Shown here: piece after piece, positions 27,413 through 38,523 of the stretch
Layout: the number at the start of each line of letters is the position of its first letter
Numbering within the stretch: the stretch's first letter is position 1
Source of the DNA: Parvibaculum sp045863935
GTDB taxonomy: Bacteria > Pseudomonadota > Alphaproteobacteria > Parvibaculales > Parvibaculaceae
DNA length: 64,000 bases
Direction of reading: 5' to 3'
NCBI RefSeq assembly: GCF_045863935.1
Contig: NZ_BTVP01000014.1
Coordinates: forward strand, 20,879-84,878
The notes under the pieces: model-generated
Told to the model about the DNA's origin: nothing
The model's input: the letters and a program-made list of their open reading frames with translations, nothing else
Databases searched by the model: none
Made by a program: the position numbers and the translations under genes

Positions 27413-28632
27413 GTGACGGCGCTTCCTTTCACAACCCCCATTTCGCGAAAAGCATCGCGCACATCGTCGGCGAAGAGTTCGGGTTCTTCCATCGCCGCAA
27501 AGTGGCCGCCGCGCTTCATCTGGCGCCAGCGTGCGATGTTGTAGCTGCGCTCCGCCCAGGAGCGCGGTGTGTCCGGCAGCACATCGATCGGATATTCGGA
27601 ATAGGCAGTCGGCACCGTCACCTTCTCGCCTGGACGGAGGAGGGCGGTGCCTTCGGCGGGGCCAGCCTTGTAGAGCGTGTTCGCCGAGTTGATCGTGCCG
27701 GTGAACCAGTAGATCGAGAACTGCGTGAGGATGAGGTCGAAGGGAAAGCGCGCCATCATGCCGTCCATCGTGTCCGTCTTGCCGGTGTCGCCGAGGCGGT
27801 AGTATTTGTCCGCGAGCCAGCCCGCGAGACCGGCGGGGCTGTCCATCAGGCCGAAGGCGAGCGCCATCGGTTTCGTCGACTGGATCGAGCGGTAACCTTC
27901 TTCCTGCCGCCACCATTTCTGCATCGTGGCAATCCAGTGGCCTTCTTCCTCGGTCACCGGCGGCTGGCTCTCGTGCTTCAGTGCCGGACGCAGCGGCAGC
28001 ATGGTCAGATGAATGCCCATGAGGCTTTCGGGATACTGGAGCGCGAGGCGCGAGGTGACGAAGCTCCCCCAGTCGCCCGCCTGCGCCGCATACCGGTCAT
28101 AGCCAAGCACCTCGGTCATCAGCCGGTGCCAGAGATCGGCAATCGCCGCCGGACCGATCGGCTTGCGAGGCAGCGAGGAGAAGCCATAGCCGACAAGCGA
28201 AGGAACGATGACGTCGAAGGCGGGGCCTTCGCGGCCGTATTTCTCCGGATGCGCCAGCGGATCGACCACATCCAGAAATTCGCGGAAGGTCGATGGCCAG
28301 CCATGCGTCAGGATCAGCGGCACGGGATTGTCGCCCGTGCCGCGCTCATAGATGAAGTGAATGGTGTGGTCTTCCGCGTCGTCGTCGGTCAGCGTCGCGC
28401 GATATTGCGGGAAGCGGTTGAGGCCGTCTTCCGCCGCGCGCCAGTCGAAATCGTCGCGCCAGTATTCGATCAGCCGCTCCATGTAAGGAAGGCTGGTGCC
28501 ATATTCCCAGGTCTCGTTGCCCGCCGGTTCGTTCGGAAAGCGCGTGCGCTGGAGCCTGCGTTTCAGATCCTCGATTTCCGCCTCCGATATATGGATGGAG
28601 AACGGGTCGGCGGGCACGATGCGATGGGTCAT
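27409..28632 (-). CDS. epoxide hydrolase (EHN domain, alpha/beta fold)
   Basis: A 407-residue epoxide hydrolase. The N-terminal EHN domain (~5-110, with FPNEPAGNETWEYGTSLPYMERLIEYW) precedes the alpha/beta hydrolase core: oxyanion motif HGWP (110-113), nucleophile Asp187 in AGDWGS, and base His377 in RGGHFAA. Such enzymes open epoxides to diols by a covalent ester intermediate. It is the second of two tandem paralogues, eight bases after the first, and overlaps the permease gene by four bases. Probable role: breakdown of an epoxide intermediate or xenobiotic; the natural substrate is unknown. Confidence 0.93.
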   Translation of the reverse strand: MTHRIVPADPFSIHISEAEIEDLKRRLQRTRFPNEPAGNETWEYGTSLPYMERLIEYWRDDFDWRAAEDGLNRFPQYRATLTDDDAEDHTIHFIYERGTGDNPVPLILTHGWPSTFREFLDVVDPLAHPEKYGREGPAFDVIVPSLVGYGFSSLPRKPIGPAAIADLWHRLMTEVLGYDRYAAQAGDWGSFVTSRLALQYPESLMGIHLTMLPLRPALKHESQPPVTEEEGHWIATMQKWWRQEEGYRSIQSTKPMALAFGLMDSPAGLAGWLADKYYRLGDTGKTDTMDGMMARFPFDLILTQFSIYWFTGTINSANTLYKAGPAEGTALLRPGEKVTVPTAYSEYPIDVLPDTPRSWAERSYNIARWRQMKRGGHFAAMEEPELFADDVRDAFREMGVVKGSAVT

Positions 28633-28640
28633 GGGACTTC

Positions 28641-29837
28641 TCAGCCTTTGATTTTCTTCACGAAGCTCATCACTTCATCAGCAAAAAGGCGGCCGGTCTC
28701 CCAGGCGGCGAAATGGCCGCCGCGTTCGAGCTCGGACCAGTGGACGATGTTGAAGCCCTTCTCCATGTAGCTGCGCGGTCCGATGCAATAGGCCTGCGCT
28801 TCCTGAGGAAACTTCGCCATGCCGGTCGGCACGTTCACCTTCGTTCCGGGAGCCATGCTGGTGCCGCCTTCCTCCATCATGCCGCGATAGAACCAGATGG
28901 CTGTGTTGAAGCTGCGGGTCACGAGATAGATCATGATGCCGGTCAGCATGGCGTCCTTGGAGAACGCATTTTCCAGATGACCCGGCGTTTCGCCATTTCG
29001 GCGGTCGGACCACGAATGGAACTTCTCGACGATCCAGGCGGCCGCGCCCACGGGACTGTCCATCATCGCATAGGAAAGGGTCTGCGGCTTCGTCATCTGA
29101 ATCTGCAGGTAAGCCCCGTCGAAAGCGAAGGCGGCGCCGGCCGCGTTGGTCCATGCCACTTCTTCCTCCGTCTCGGGAAGGACGGGCGGGCGCAACCCGT
29201 TCATGTTGACGTGGATCGCCTTGCAGCCGCCCTTCTTGTCCACGCCGTGCTCATAACCGAGCCAGCCGGTGACGACGGATCCCCAGTCGCCGCCTTGCGC
29301 GATATAGGTCTCATAGCCGAGCACCTCCCGCATTAACTTGTCCCACAGCGCTGCGGTTCCACGAGGGCCCATCGGTTTTTTAGGCTTGCCCGAAAATCCG
29401 TAGCCGGGCAGCGAGGGGATGACGAGGTTCACGCCGTCTTCCGCCTTGCCGCCGAACTTCTCCGGATGGGCCAGAGGCTCGATCGCCTCGTAGAATTCAA
29501 AGACCGAACCCGGCCAGCCATGGGTGAGCAGCAGCGTTTCCGGGTTGGCGCCCGAGCCTTTGACGTGGATGAAATGGACCTTGAGCCCGTCCACTTCCGC
29601 GTGGAACTGCGGGAAGGCGTTGAGCTTCTTCTCCGCCGCGCGCCAGTCGAACTTCTCCGTCCAGTAGGTGCAAAGTTCACGCATGTATTCCATGTCGGTG
29701 CCATAGGCCCAGCGGTCGCCGCCCGGCGCGATCTCCGGCATTTCGTGCCACTCATAGGCGCGCACCTTTGCCATGATGGCGTCGAGCTTTGCTTGCGGAA
29801 TATCGATGGTGAAGGGGGTCGGGCTCTTCGCGGTCAT
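28641..29837 (-). CDS. epoxide hydrolase (EHN domain), tandem paralogue
   Basis: A 398-residue paralogue of the next gene with the same layout: EHN region (~7-105), HGWP (106-109), nucleophile Asp184 in GGDWGS and His375 in RGGHFAA. All catalytic positions are kept, so both copies should be active. The sequences are clearly diverged (different loops around residues 195-280), which suggests separate substrates or stereochemistry, not a recent copy. I start at 29837 (MTAKSPTPF); the extension upstream lies in the promoter region. It is the first gene of the operon with the second hydrolase and the SLC13 permease, and divergent from the MFS transporter across 147 bases. Confidence 0.92.
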   Translation of the reverse strand: MTAKSPTPFTIDIPQAKLDAIMAKVRAYEWHEMPEIAPGGDRWAYGTDMEYMRELCTYWTEKFDWRAAEKKLNAFPQFHAEVDGLKVHFIHVKGSGANPETLLLTHGWPGSVFEFYEAIEPLAHPEKFGGKAEDGVNLVIPSLPGYGFSGKPKKPMGPRGTAALWDKLMREVLGYETYIAQGGDWGSVVTGWLGYEHGVDKKGGCKAIHVNMNGLRPPVLPETEEEVAWTNAAGAAFAFDGAYLQIQMTKPQTLSYAMMDSPVGAAAWIVEKFHSWSDRRNGETPGHLENAFSKDAMLTGIMIYLVTRSFNTAIWFYRGMMEEGGTSMAPGTKVNVPTGMAKFPQEAQAYCIGPRSYMEKGFNIVHWSELERGGHFAAWETGRLFADEVMSFVKKIKG

Positions 29838-29984
29838 TTCGGCCTCGCTGGTTCGTTTTGCTGTTCTTTGTTGCGGGGGATTATGGCAGCGCGGGGCGCT
29901 GCCGCAAGCGGGCGACATTGCGGGCGGAACAAACCGCCACTAGAGTTGCCTGAGCAAAGAACACGAAAAACGAGGGGAGAGGGA

Positions 29985-31349
29985 ATGGCCGAAGCTACAA
30001 TGGCCAAGGGGGCGGCGCCTGCCAGGCTGTCATCCGGGTATCGGCGCTATGCGCTGATGGTACTGGTGCTCGGCTATACGTCGAGCCATGTCGACCGCAA
30101 TATCATGGGCATCCTGATGGAGCCCATAAAGGCGGACCTTCATCTCTCGGACACACAGCTCGGCTTTCTGTCGGGCATTGCCTTCGCAATCTTCTATGCG
30201 ACCCTCGGTATTCCGATTGCGTTGGTCGCCGACCGCGGCAACCGCCGCAACATCATCGCCTGGGCCATCGCGATCTGGAGCGGCATGACCGCGGTTTGCG
30301 GTCTCGCCGGGAATTTCTGGCAGCTTGCACTCGCGCGCATCGGCGTCGGTGTCGGCGAGGCAGGGTCCAGCCCTCCTTCCCATTCGATGATTGCCGACAT
30401 GTACGCGCCGAACGAACGCGCGAGCGCCATGGCGATCTATTCGCTTGGCGTCTATTTCGGCGTGATGGTCGGCTTTCTCGTCGGCGGCTGGGTTGCGGTC
30501 TGGTACGGCTGGCGCGCGGCCTTCTTCGTCGTCGGCGTGCCGGGCCTCCTTCTCGCGCTTCTCGTCCGCTTCACGCTGGTGGAGCCCGAACGCGGCGGTG
30601 CGGACGGTATGGCGCCGGAGAAATCCGACAAGCCGCTCAATTTCCGCACCGGCCGGGTGATCGTGAAGGAAGGGTTCCAACATCTCTGGCGCACGGCTGC
30701 GGCGCGTCATGTCGTTTGCGGCGTCACCATCACGTCCTTCGTCGGTTATGGCGGCGTCATGTGGGGCCCGGCCTACCTCATCCGCACGCATGGTATGTCG
30801 ATCGGCGAAGTGTCGAGCTATCTCGCGCTGATGGTCGGTATCGTGGGCGGCCTTGGCGCCTATATCGGCGGGCGTCTGACGGATCGTCTCGCCGCGAAGG
30901 ATGTGCGCTGGAACACCTGGGTCGTCGCCTGGGCGAAACTCGCGGTGGTGCCTTTCATCGTCGCCTTCTACCTCACCGACAACTGGCCGGTCTTCCATAT
31001 CGGCAGCCACGGCGTTTCGATCCTCTGGGTTCTCTACATACCCATTTCGTTTCTGGGCGCCTTCTATCTGGGGCCTTCCTTTGCGATGATCCAGACGCTG
31101 ACACCACCCGCGAAGCGCGCGCTCGCTTCGGCCATGATGCTCTTCATCCTCAACATCATCGGCCTCGGCTTCGGTCCGCAATTCGTCGGCATCCTGTCGG
31201 ATTTCTTCAATCACTCGATGGGCATGGGCAATCAGTCGTTGCGCTGGGCGCTGTTCGGCACCTCGTTGCTGAACTTCTGGGCGGCGGCGCATTACTTCCT
31301 TGCCGGCCATCACCTGAAGAAGGCGTCGTCGGAAACCAGACGCGCCTGA
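29985..31349 (+). CDS. MFS transporter (Spinster-like)
   Basis: A 454-residue transporter with 12 predicted membrane segments. The opening YRRYALMVLVLGYTSSHVDRNIMGILMEPIKADLHLSDTQLGFLSG and the loop ADRGNRRNIIAWAIAIWS are typical of the Spinster/UMF-type branch of the major facilitator superfamily. A strong purine-rich ribosome site (CGAGGGGAGAGGGA) precedes the ATG at 29985. It is divergent from the epoxide hydrolase operon, so uptake or export of a related compound is a reasonable inference but not shown. A strong terminator follows. Confidence 0.9.
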   Translation: MAEATMAKGAAPARLSSGYRRYALMVLVLGYTSSHVDRNIMGILMEPIKADLHLSDTQLGFLSGIAFAIFYATLGIPIALVADRGNRRNIIAWAIAIWSGMTAVCGLAGNFWQLALARIGVGVGEAGSSPPSHSMIADMYAPNERASAMAIYSLGVYFGVMVGFLVGGWVAVWYGWRAAFFVVGVPGLLLALLVRFTLVEPERGGADGMAPEKSDKPLNFRTGRVIVKEGFQHLWRTAAARHVVCGVTITSFVGYGGVMWGPAYLIRTHGMSIGEVSSYLALMVGIVGGLGAYIGGRLTDRLAAKDVRWNTWVVAWAKLAVVPFIVAFYLTDNWPVFHIGSHGVSILWVLYIPISFLGAFYLGPSFAMIQTLTPPAKRALASAMMLFILNIIGLGFGPQFVGILSDFFNHSMGMGNQSLRWALFGTSLLNFWAAAHYFLAGHHLKKASSETRRA

Positions 31350-31370
31350 TCTGTCCGAAGCGCAAAAGAA

Positions 31371-31402
31371 AAGAGCCGCACTTTTCAGTGCGGCTCTTTT
31401 TT
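31371..31402. terminator. bidirectional terminator between MFS gene and secA
   Basis: AGAGCCGCACT (31372-31382) pairs with AGTGCGGCTCT (31387-31397) around TTTC, followed by six T on the plus strand and by TTTTCTTTT on the minus strand. It can end both the MFS gene and the convergent secA. Confidence 0.9.
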
Positions 31403-31417
31403 GTCCGGGTGCGGCGT

Positions 31418-34138
<2,721 letters not shown>

Positions 34139-34394
34139 CAGGTCAAATTCCTCTTGCGGTGCGCTCCCGATGTAAGGGCGCGCCCCTGCCTTGTCAATCG
34201 AACGCGGGGTGGCGGCAATCCCGGCGGAACCCCCCTGATTTGCTTTTGCGCGCTCCCTATAGGCGTTGCGTGTGGCGCTTGTGTGACCGGGGCGCCCGGA
34301 CCATGATGGCCGACCCAAATTCGGCCCGTTTTGATCGCTCCCTGCTTTTGTGAGGCCGAAGAGGCCGTTTGTCCCGTTAAGGAAGGTTCATCCC

Positions 34395-35276
34395 ATGCCC
34401 GTCTTCCGTCTGCCCGCCGTCCTGGCGTTCCTCGCGGCCGTCCTTCCGGCTCTCGCAGGGACCTCGCCCACCCTTGCACAGGAGGCCGATCCCGCCGGCG
34501 AGGTGGTCGCGACTGTGGACGGCACGCCGATCCGTTATTCGGACCTCGCCATGGCGGATGAGGAGATGGGGGCGGCGCTGGCGCAGCTCGAGCCGCAGAT
34601 CCGCTTTCAGTATCTCCTTGGCATGCTGATCGATCGCCGCGTCGTTGCGATGGAGGCGAGGGAGAAGCATGTGGATGACGACCCCGCCGTGCAGCGGCGG
34701 CAGGAATATTACGGCGAGAAGGCGCTGCGCGACGTCTATTGGGTCCAGCTCATGCAGGACAAGGTGACCGACGAGGCGATCAAGGCCTACTACGAGAAGA
34801 ACATCGCGAACGCGCCCGCGGAGCGCGAAGCCCATGCCCGCCACATTATTGCCGAGAGCGAGCAACAGGCGGCGAAGATCGCTGCCGAGATAAAAGGCGG
34901 CAAGAGCTTCGAGGCGGCGGCGGTCGAGTATTCGCGCGATCCCGGCTCGCCCGACGATGGCGATCTCGGCTGGTTCCCCCGCGAGGAGATGGTGCCGGAA
35001 ATCTCGGACGCGGTCTTCTCGATGAAGCCCGGCGATGTGTCCGGCCCCGTCCAGACGCAGTTCGGCTGGCATGTCATTCAGCTTGTCGAGTTCCGCGACC
35101 TGCCCAAGCCCACGATCGAGGAAGCGCATGACGAGATCGTGCGGAAAATTGCGCGCGACGAGGGGCAAAAGCTCATGGAGAAATTGCGCTCCGGTGCGAA
35201 GATCGAGATTATCGGCGCCGAATCGGCCGCACCTTCTTCCGGACGCCCGCAGCTCGTGCCGCCGGCGGAGGAATGA
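34395..35276 (+). CDS. exported parvulin-type peptidyl-prolyl isomerase
   Basis: A 293-residue periplasmic foldase. A signal peptide (LPAVLAFLAAVLPALAGTSPTLAQ) is followed by an N-terminal chaperone-like helical part (~30-140) and a PpiC/rotamase domain (~140-235) with AHARHIIAESEQQA, DPGSPDDGDLGWFPREEMVPEISDAVFSMKPGDVSGPVQTQFGWHVIQL. It should help fold exported or outer-membrane proteins, which fits its place opposite secA. The ATG at 34395 is preceded by AAGGAAGG. argJ follows 49 bases downstream. Confidence 0.92.
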   Translation: MPVFRLPAVLAFLAAVLPALAGTSPTLAQEADPAGEVVATVDGTPIRYSDLAMADEEMGAALAQLEPQIRFQYLLGMLIDRRVVAMEAREKHVDDDPAVQRRQEYYGEKALRDVYWVQLMQDKVTDEAIKAYYEKNIANAPAEREAHARHIIAESEQQAAKIAAEIKGGKSFEAAAVEYSRDPGSPDDGDLGWFPREEMVPEISDAVFSMKPGDVSGPVQTQFGWHVIQLVEFRDLPKPTIEEAHDEIVRKIARDEGQKLMEKLRSGAKIEIIGAESAAPSSGRPQLVPPAEE

Positions 35277-35325
35277 CCCGGCCGGCGTGAGGGCATAAGC
35301 AGGCGTTTAGCAGGCGGAGCGGTGA

Positions 35326-36777
35326 ATGACGGCCAAGAAGACCACGCGGGCGGGCACCAAAACCTCGGTGAAGCCGAAGCGCAAGACGAGCGGCAAGGCA
35401 AAAGCGAAGCCTCATAGCAAGGCAAAGCTCTCGCGCGCCCAGCGCAAGGTGGCAAAGCCGAAGCCGGCTGTGCGCGCCAAGGCGAAAGTGGCCGGCAAGC
35501 CAGTGAAAAAGGCGCCGCGCAAGCCGGTGAAAAAGGCAGCGGTCAAGGTTTCGCCGCTCGCGCCCAGGACCTTTGCAAAGCTACCGCCGATCGAAGGCGT
35601 GCTGCTCGGCACCACGGCGGCGGGGATCAAGTACAAGGGCCGCACGGACCTTCTTGTCGCGAAGATGGTGGAAGGCACGCAGGCCGCGGGTGTCTTCACG
35701 ACCTCGAAGACAGCGTCCGCTCCCGTCGAGTGGTGCAAGTCGAGCCTCGCGGATGGTGGCGAAGGCCGCATGCTCGTCGTCAATTCCGGCAATTCCAACG
35801 CCTTCACCGGCAAGGCGGGCGTCGCGACCGTGAAGGCGACCGCCGCCGCCGCCGCGCAGGCGGGCGGCTGCCGCCAGAAGGATGTCTTCATCGCGTCCAC
35901 GGGCGTCATCGGCCAGCCGATGGACGCCGGACCCGTGGTCGCGGGGATCGATACCGCGCTTTCAGGTGCCGCCGCCGGCAACTGGGACGACGCCGCCCGC
36001 GCCATCATGACCACCGACACCTATCCGAAGCTTGCAACGCGCAAGGTCAAGGTGGGTGGCGCCGAGGTCACGATCAACGGCATCGCCAAGGGCTCCGGCA
36101 TGATCGCGCCGGACCTTGCGACCATGCTCGTCTTCATCTTCACCGATGCGGCGATCCCGGCGAAAATCCTGCAGACGCTGCTTCTTCTCGGCGTGCGCGA
36201 CAGCTTCAACGCGATCACGGTCGACAGCGACACCTCGACCTCCGACACCGTGCTCGTCTTTGCGACCGGTGCGGCCATGAAGGACGAGACGCCGATCGTG
36301 AGGGCAGGCGATCCGAGGCTTCGCGATTTCCGCGCCGCGCTCGACGATCTCATGCTCGATCTCGCACATCAGGTGGTGCGGGACGGTGAGGGCGCGACGA
36401 AATTCATCCGCATCGCCGTTTCCGGCGCGCAGAGCCATCAGGCGGCGCGGCGCATCGGCATGGCGATCGCGAACTCGCCGCTCGTCAAGACGGCGGTTGC
36501 GGGCGAGGACGCAAATTGGGGCCGCGTCGTCATGGCGGTCGGCAAGTCGGGCGAGGCGGCGGACCGGGACAAGCTCGCGATCCGCATGGGCGGCGTCGAT
36601 GTGGCGAAGAACGGCATGGCCGTTCCCGGCTACGACGAAACGCCCGTCGCGAAACATATGAAGGGCTCGGATATCGACATTGAGGTCGATGTCGGTGTCG
36701 GCAAGTCCTCCGCCACGGTCTGGACCTGCGACCTCACCTATGACTACATCCGCATCAATGCGGATTACCGCAGTTGA
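35326..36777 (+). CDS. argJ: bifunctional glutamate N-acetyltransferase/ornithine acetyltransferase with Lys/Ala-rich N-terminal tail
   Basis: A 483-residue ArgJ, which recycles the acetyl group between N-acetylornithine and glutamate in arginine synthesis. The catalytic body begins at about residue 78 (LAPRTFAKLPPIEGVLLGTTAAGIKYKG). The autocleavage site that frees the Thr nucleophile is intact (KGSGMIAPDLATMLVFIFTDA). Residues 1-77 are unusual: almost only Lys, Ala, Pro, Arg, Thr and Val with KPVKKAPRKPVKKAA-type repeats, like histone H1 or HU tails. No other start with a good ribosome site is seen between the tail and the body, so the tail seems truly translated. mutT follows 86 bases later. 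Confidence 0.95.
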   Translation: MTAKKTTRAGTKTSVKPKRKTSGKAKAKPHSKAKLSRAQRKVAKPKPAVRAKAKVAGKPVKKAPRKPVKKAAVKVSPLAPRTFAKLPPIEGVLLGTTAAGIKYKGRTDLLVAKMVEGTQAAGVFTTSKTASAPVEWCKSSLADGGEGRMLVVNSGNSNAFTGKAGVATVKATAAAAAQAGGCRQKDVFIASTGVIGQPMDAGPVVAGIDTALSGAAAGNWDDAARAIMTTDTYPKLATRKVKVGGAEVTINGIAKGSGMIAPDLATMLVFIFTDAAIPAKILQTLLLLGVRDSFNAITVDSDTSTSDTVLVFATGAAMKDETPIVRAGDPRLRDFRAALDDLMLDLAHQVVRDGEGATKFIRIAVSGAQSHQAARRIGMAIANSPLVKTAVAGEDANWGRVVMAVGKSGEAADRDKLAIRMGGVDVAKNGMAVPGYDETPVAKHMKGSDIDIEVDVGVGKSSATVWTCDLTYDYIRINADYRS

Positions 36778-36863
36778 GCGCGTTTCCCTTTCCTTAACCA
36801 CGTCCGCACAAGGCGCGGTTTCGGGGCCCGGTTTCCACCCGCTCTTAACCTTGAGATTTCACC

Positions 36864-37298
36864 ATGACCGATAAGCGCGAAGGCGAACCGGGAGAGCCCA
36901 AACGGCTTGTCCTTGTCGCGGCCTGCGCGCTTGTCGATGCGGATGGGCGGGTTCTTCTCGCCCGCCGCCCCGAGGGCAAGCCGATGGCGGGTCTCTGGGA
37001 GTTTCCGGGCGGAAAGGTCGAACCGGGCGAAGTGCCCGAAGCCTGCCTCATCCGGGAACTGAAAGAAGAACTCGGTATCGACGTCGCGAAGGCCTGTCTT
37101 GCGCCACTGACCTTCGCGAGCCACGACTACGAGGACTTTCACCTCCTCATGCCGGTCTTTGTGTGCCGGCGCTGGGAGGGGCAGGTTCGTGCCCTCGAGG
37201 GGCAGGCGTTGATATGGGTACCTCCGGCGAGACTCCGGGAGTATCCGATGCCGCCTGCGGATGAGCCGCTGGTGGCCGTGTTGCGGGACCTGCTTTGA
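36864..37298 (+). CDS. mutT: 8-oxo-dGTP diphosphatase MutT (Nudix)
   Basis: A 144-residue Nudix hydrolase that cleans 8-oxo-dGTP from the nucleotide pool. The Nudix box GX5EX7REUXEEXGU is complete (Gly50, Glu56, Arg64-Glu65, Glu68-Glu69, Gly71). The early LLARRPEGKPMAGLWEFPGGK is typical of MutT, and the C-terminal part (PPARLREYPMPPADEPLVAVL) matches alphaproteobacterial members. It follows argJ on the same strand, a frequent order in the group. Confidence 0.93.
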   Translation: MTDKREGEPGEPKRLVLVAACALVDADGRVLLARRPEGKPMAGLWEFPGGKVEPGEVPEACLIRELKEELGIDVAKACLAPLTFASHDYEDFHLLMPVFVCRRWEGQVRALEGQALIWVPPARLREYPMPPADEPLVAVLRDLL

Positions 37299-37334
37299 AA
37301 TGAAGCGGCGCCCCGGGGGTGAAGGGGTGTGGCG

Positions 37335-37511
37335 ATGGTGACGTATCTGGAATTCTGGCGTTCCTTCCGTGACGACGAGAACGGCGCCACGGCCATGGAA
37401 TACGGTCTCATACTTGCCGGCATCGGCGTTGCCGTTCTCGTCGCTGTCGGCACGGTCGGCGACAGCGTCTCCAGCCTGTTCTCCGACACGATCGCGCCGG
37501 CGCTCGAATAG
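37335..37511 (+). CDS. Flp-type type IVb pilin
   Basis: A 58-residue prepilin. A short charged leader (SFRDDENG) is followed by the processing site and ATAMEYGLILAGIGVAVLVAVG, with the Glu at +5 expected for prepilin peptidase substrates and the hydrophobic assembly helix. AGGGG precedes the ATG at 37335; a GTG two codons upstream is also possible. No tad/cpa assembly genes are in the window, so it is an orphan pilin gene here. It lies 36 bases after mutT and is convergent with the methyltransferase gene. Confidence 0.88.
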   Translation: MVTYLEFWRSFRDDENGATAMEYGLILAGIGVAVLVAVGTVGDSVSSLFSDTIAPALE

Positions 37512-37514
37512 GCG

Positions 37515-38450
37515 TCAGCGCGGCGTCTTGTCCCCCGCGTTCCGCTCCACGGTGCCGAGCGCATCCGCGAGCCGCGTTTCGGCGCTGCCCGGCGCGAGCG
37601 GTTTCTGCTGGCTTTCATGTGGCGCCCAGCCGGTGACGACGACGATGTCGAAGGTCGCGGGCACGCGGCCATCCGGCAATCCGAACTTCTCCCGATAGAT
37701 TTCCGCCGCCCGCATCAGCGTGCCGCGCCGGAGCGGAATGCGCCGCCGTTCGGCCAGCGCATTCGTCTCACCCATGCCCCGAAGCTCGGCCATCAGCCTG
37801 AGCGGATCGGCATAGCGCACCGTCACGCGGTCCGTATCGGCGACCGGCAGCGCGAACCCCGCCCGTTGCAGCAGTCCGCCCATGTCACGCAAATCCGCGA
37901 AGGGCGAGATGCGCGGGCTCAGTCCGCCCTCGCATTCGATCTCGGCTTCCGTCATCGACTGACGCAGTTCCGTCAGCGTTTCGCCGCCGAAGAGGGCGGC
38001 GACGAAGAGCCCGTCCGGCTTCAGCGCGCGGCGCACCTGGATCAGCGTGCCCGGCAGGTCGTTCACCCAGTGAAGCGAGAGGATGCTGGTCACGAGGTTG
38101 AGGCTCCGGTCGGCGAAGGGCAGCGCCTCCTCGTCGGCAACGATCCTCGGGCCTACCGCATGGGCGAGCATGGCGGCCGACAGATCGGTGGAAACAAGCG
38201 TGCCGATCTTGCCCGCCGGCAAGGCGGCCGCCGCCATCGCCTCGCGCAGTGCGCCCCGATGCGCGCCGATATCGGCGGCAAGCTCGAAGTCGCGGTTCAC
38301 GCCCGCGATCCGCTCCACGATGTCTTCGCCCGCGCGGCGCACCAGAAAGTCATGTGCGGGGAAGCCTTCCGCCGCGCGGTCGCGGCGGCGGCGTAGCGTG
38401 GCGCGGTCGAAGACGCGCAGTCTGGGATCGGCTTGCGGCATGGCGCGCAT
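37515..38450 (-). CDS. SAM-dependent methyltransferase-fold protein, NDUFAF5/BioC-like
   Basis: A 311-residue class I methyltransferase-type protein. RVFDRATLRRRRDRAA at the start, ELAADIGAHRGALREAM (motif I), ADEEALPFADRSLNLVTSILSLHWVNDLPGTLIQVRRALKPDGLF, and GGETLTELRQSMTEAE match the NDUFAF5 branch, whose mitochondrial member is an assembly factor (arginine hydroxylase) of complex I. The substrate in bacteria is uncertain and BioC-type activity cannot be excluded. The start is 38450 or the ATG three codons downstream. Divergent from comF. Confidence 0.82.
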   Translation of the reverse strand: MRAMPQADPRLRVFDRATLRRRRDRAAEGFPAHDFLVRRAGEDIVERIAGVNRDFELAADIGAHRGALREAMAAAALPAGKIGTLVSTDLSAAMLAHAVGPRIVADEEALPFADRSLNLVTSILSLHWVNDLPGTLIQVRRALKPDGLFVAALFGGETLTELRQSMTEAEIECEGGLSPRISPFADLRDMGGLLQRAGFALPVADTDRVTVRYADPLRLMAELRGMGETNALAERRRIPLRRGTLMRAAEIYREKFGLPDGRVPATFDIVVVTGWAPHESQQKPLAPGSAETRLADALGTVERNAGDKTPR

Positions 38451-38523
38451 ATTGGGTGCAGCGGACAAGCTCCGCAAGGCCGCCTTCTCTCGTGCTAGTC
38501 TCGGCGCAGGGCATGAGGGTCGG

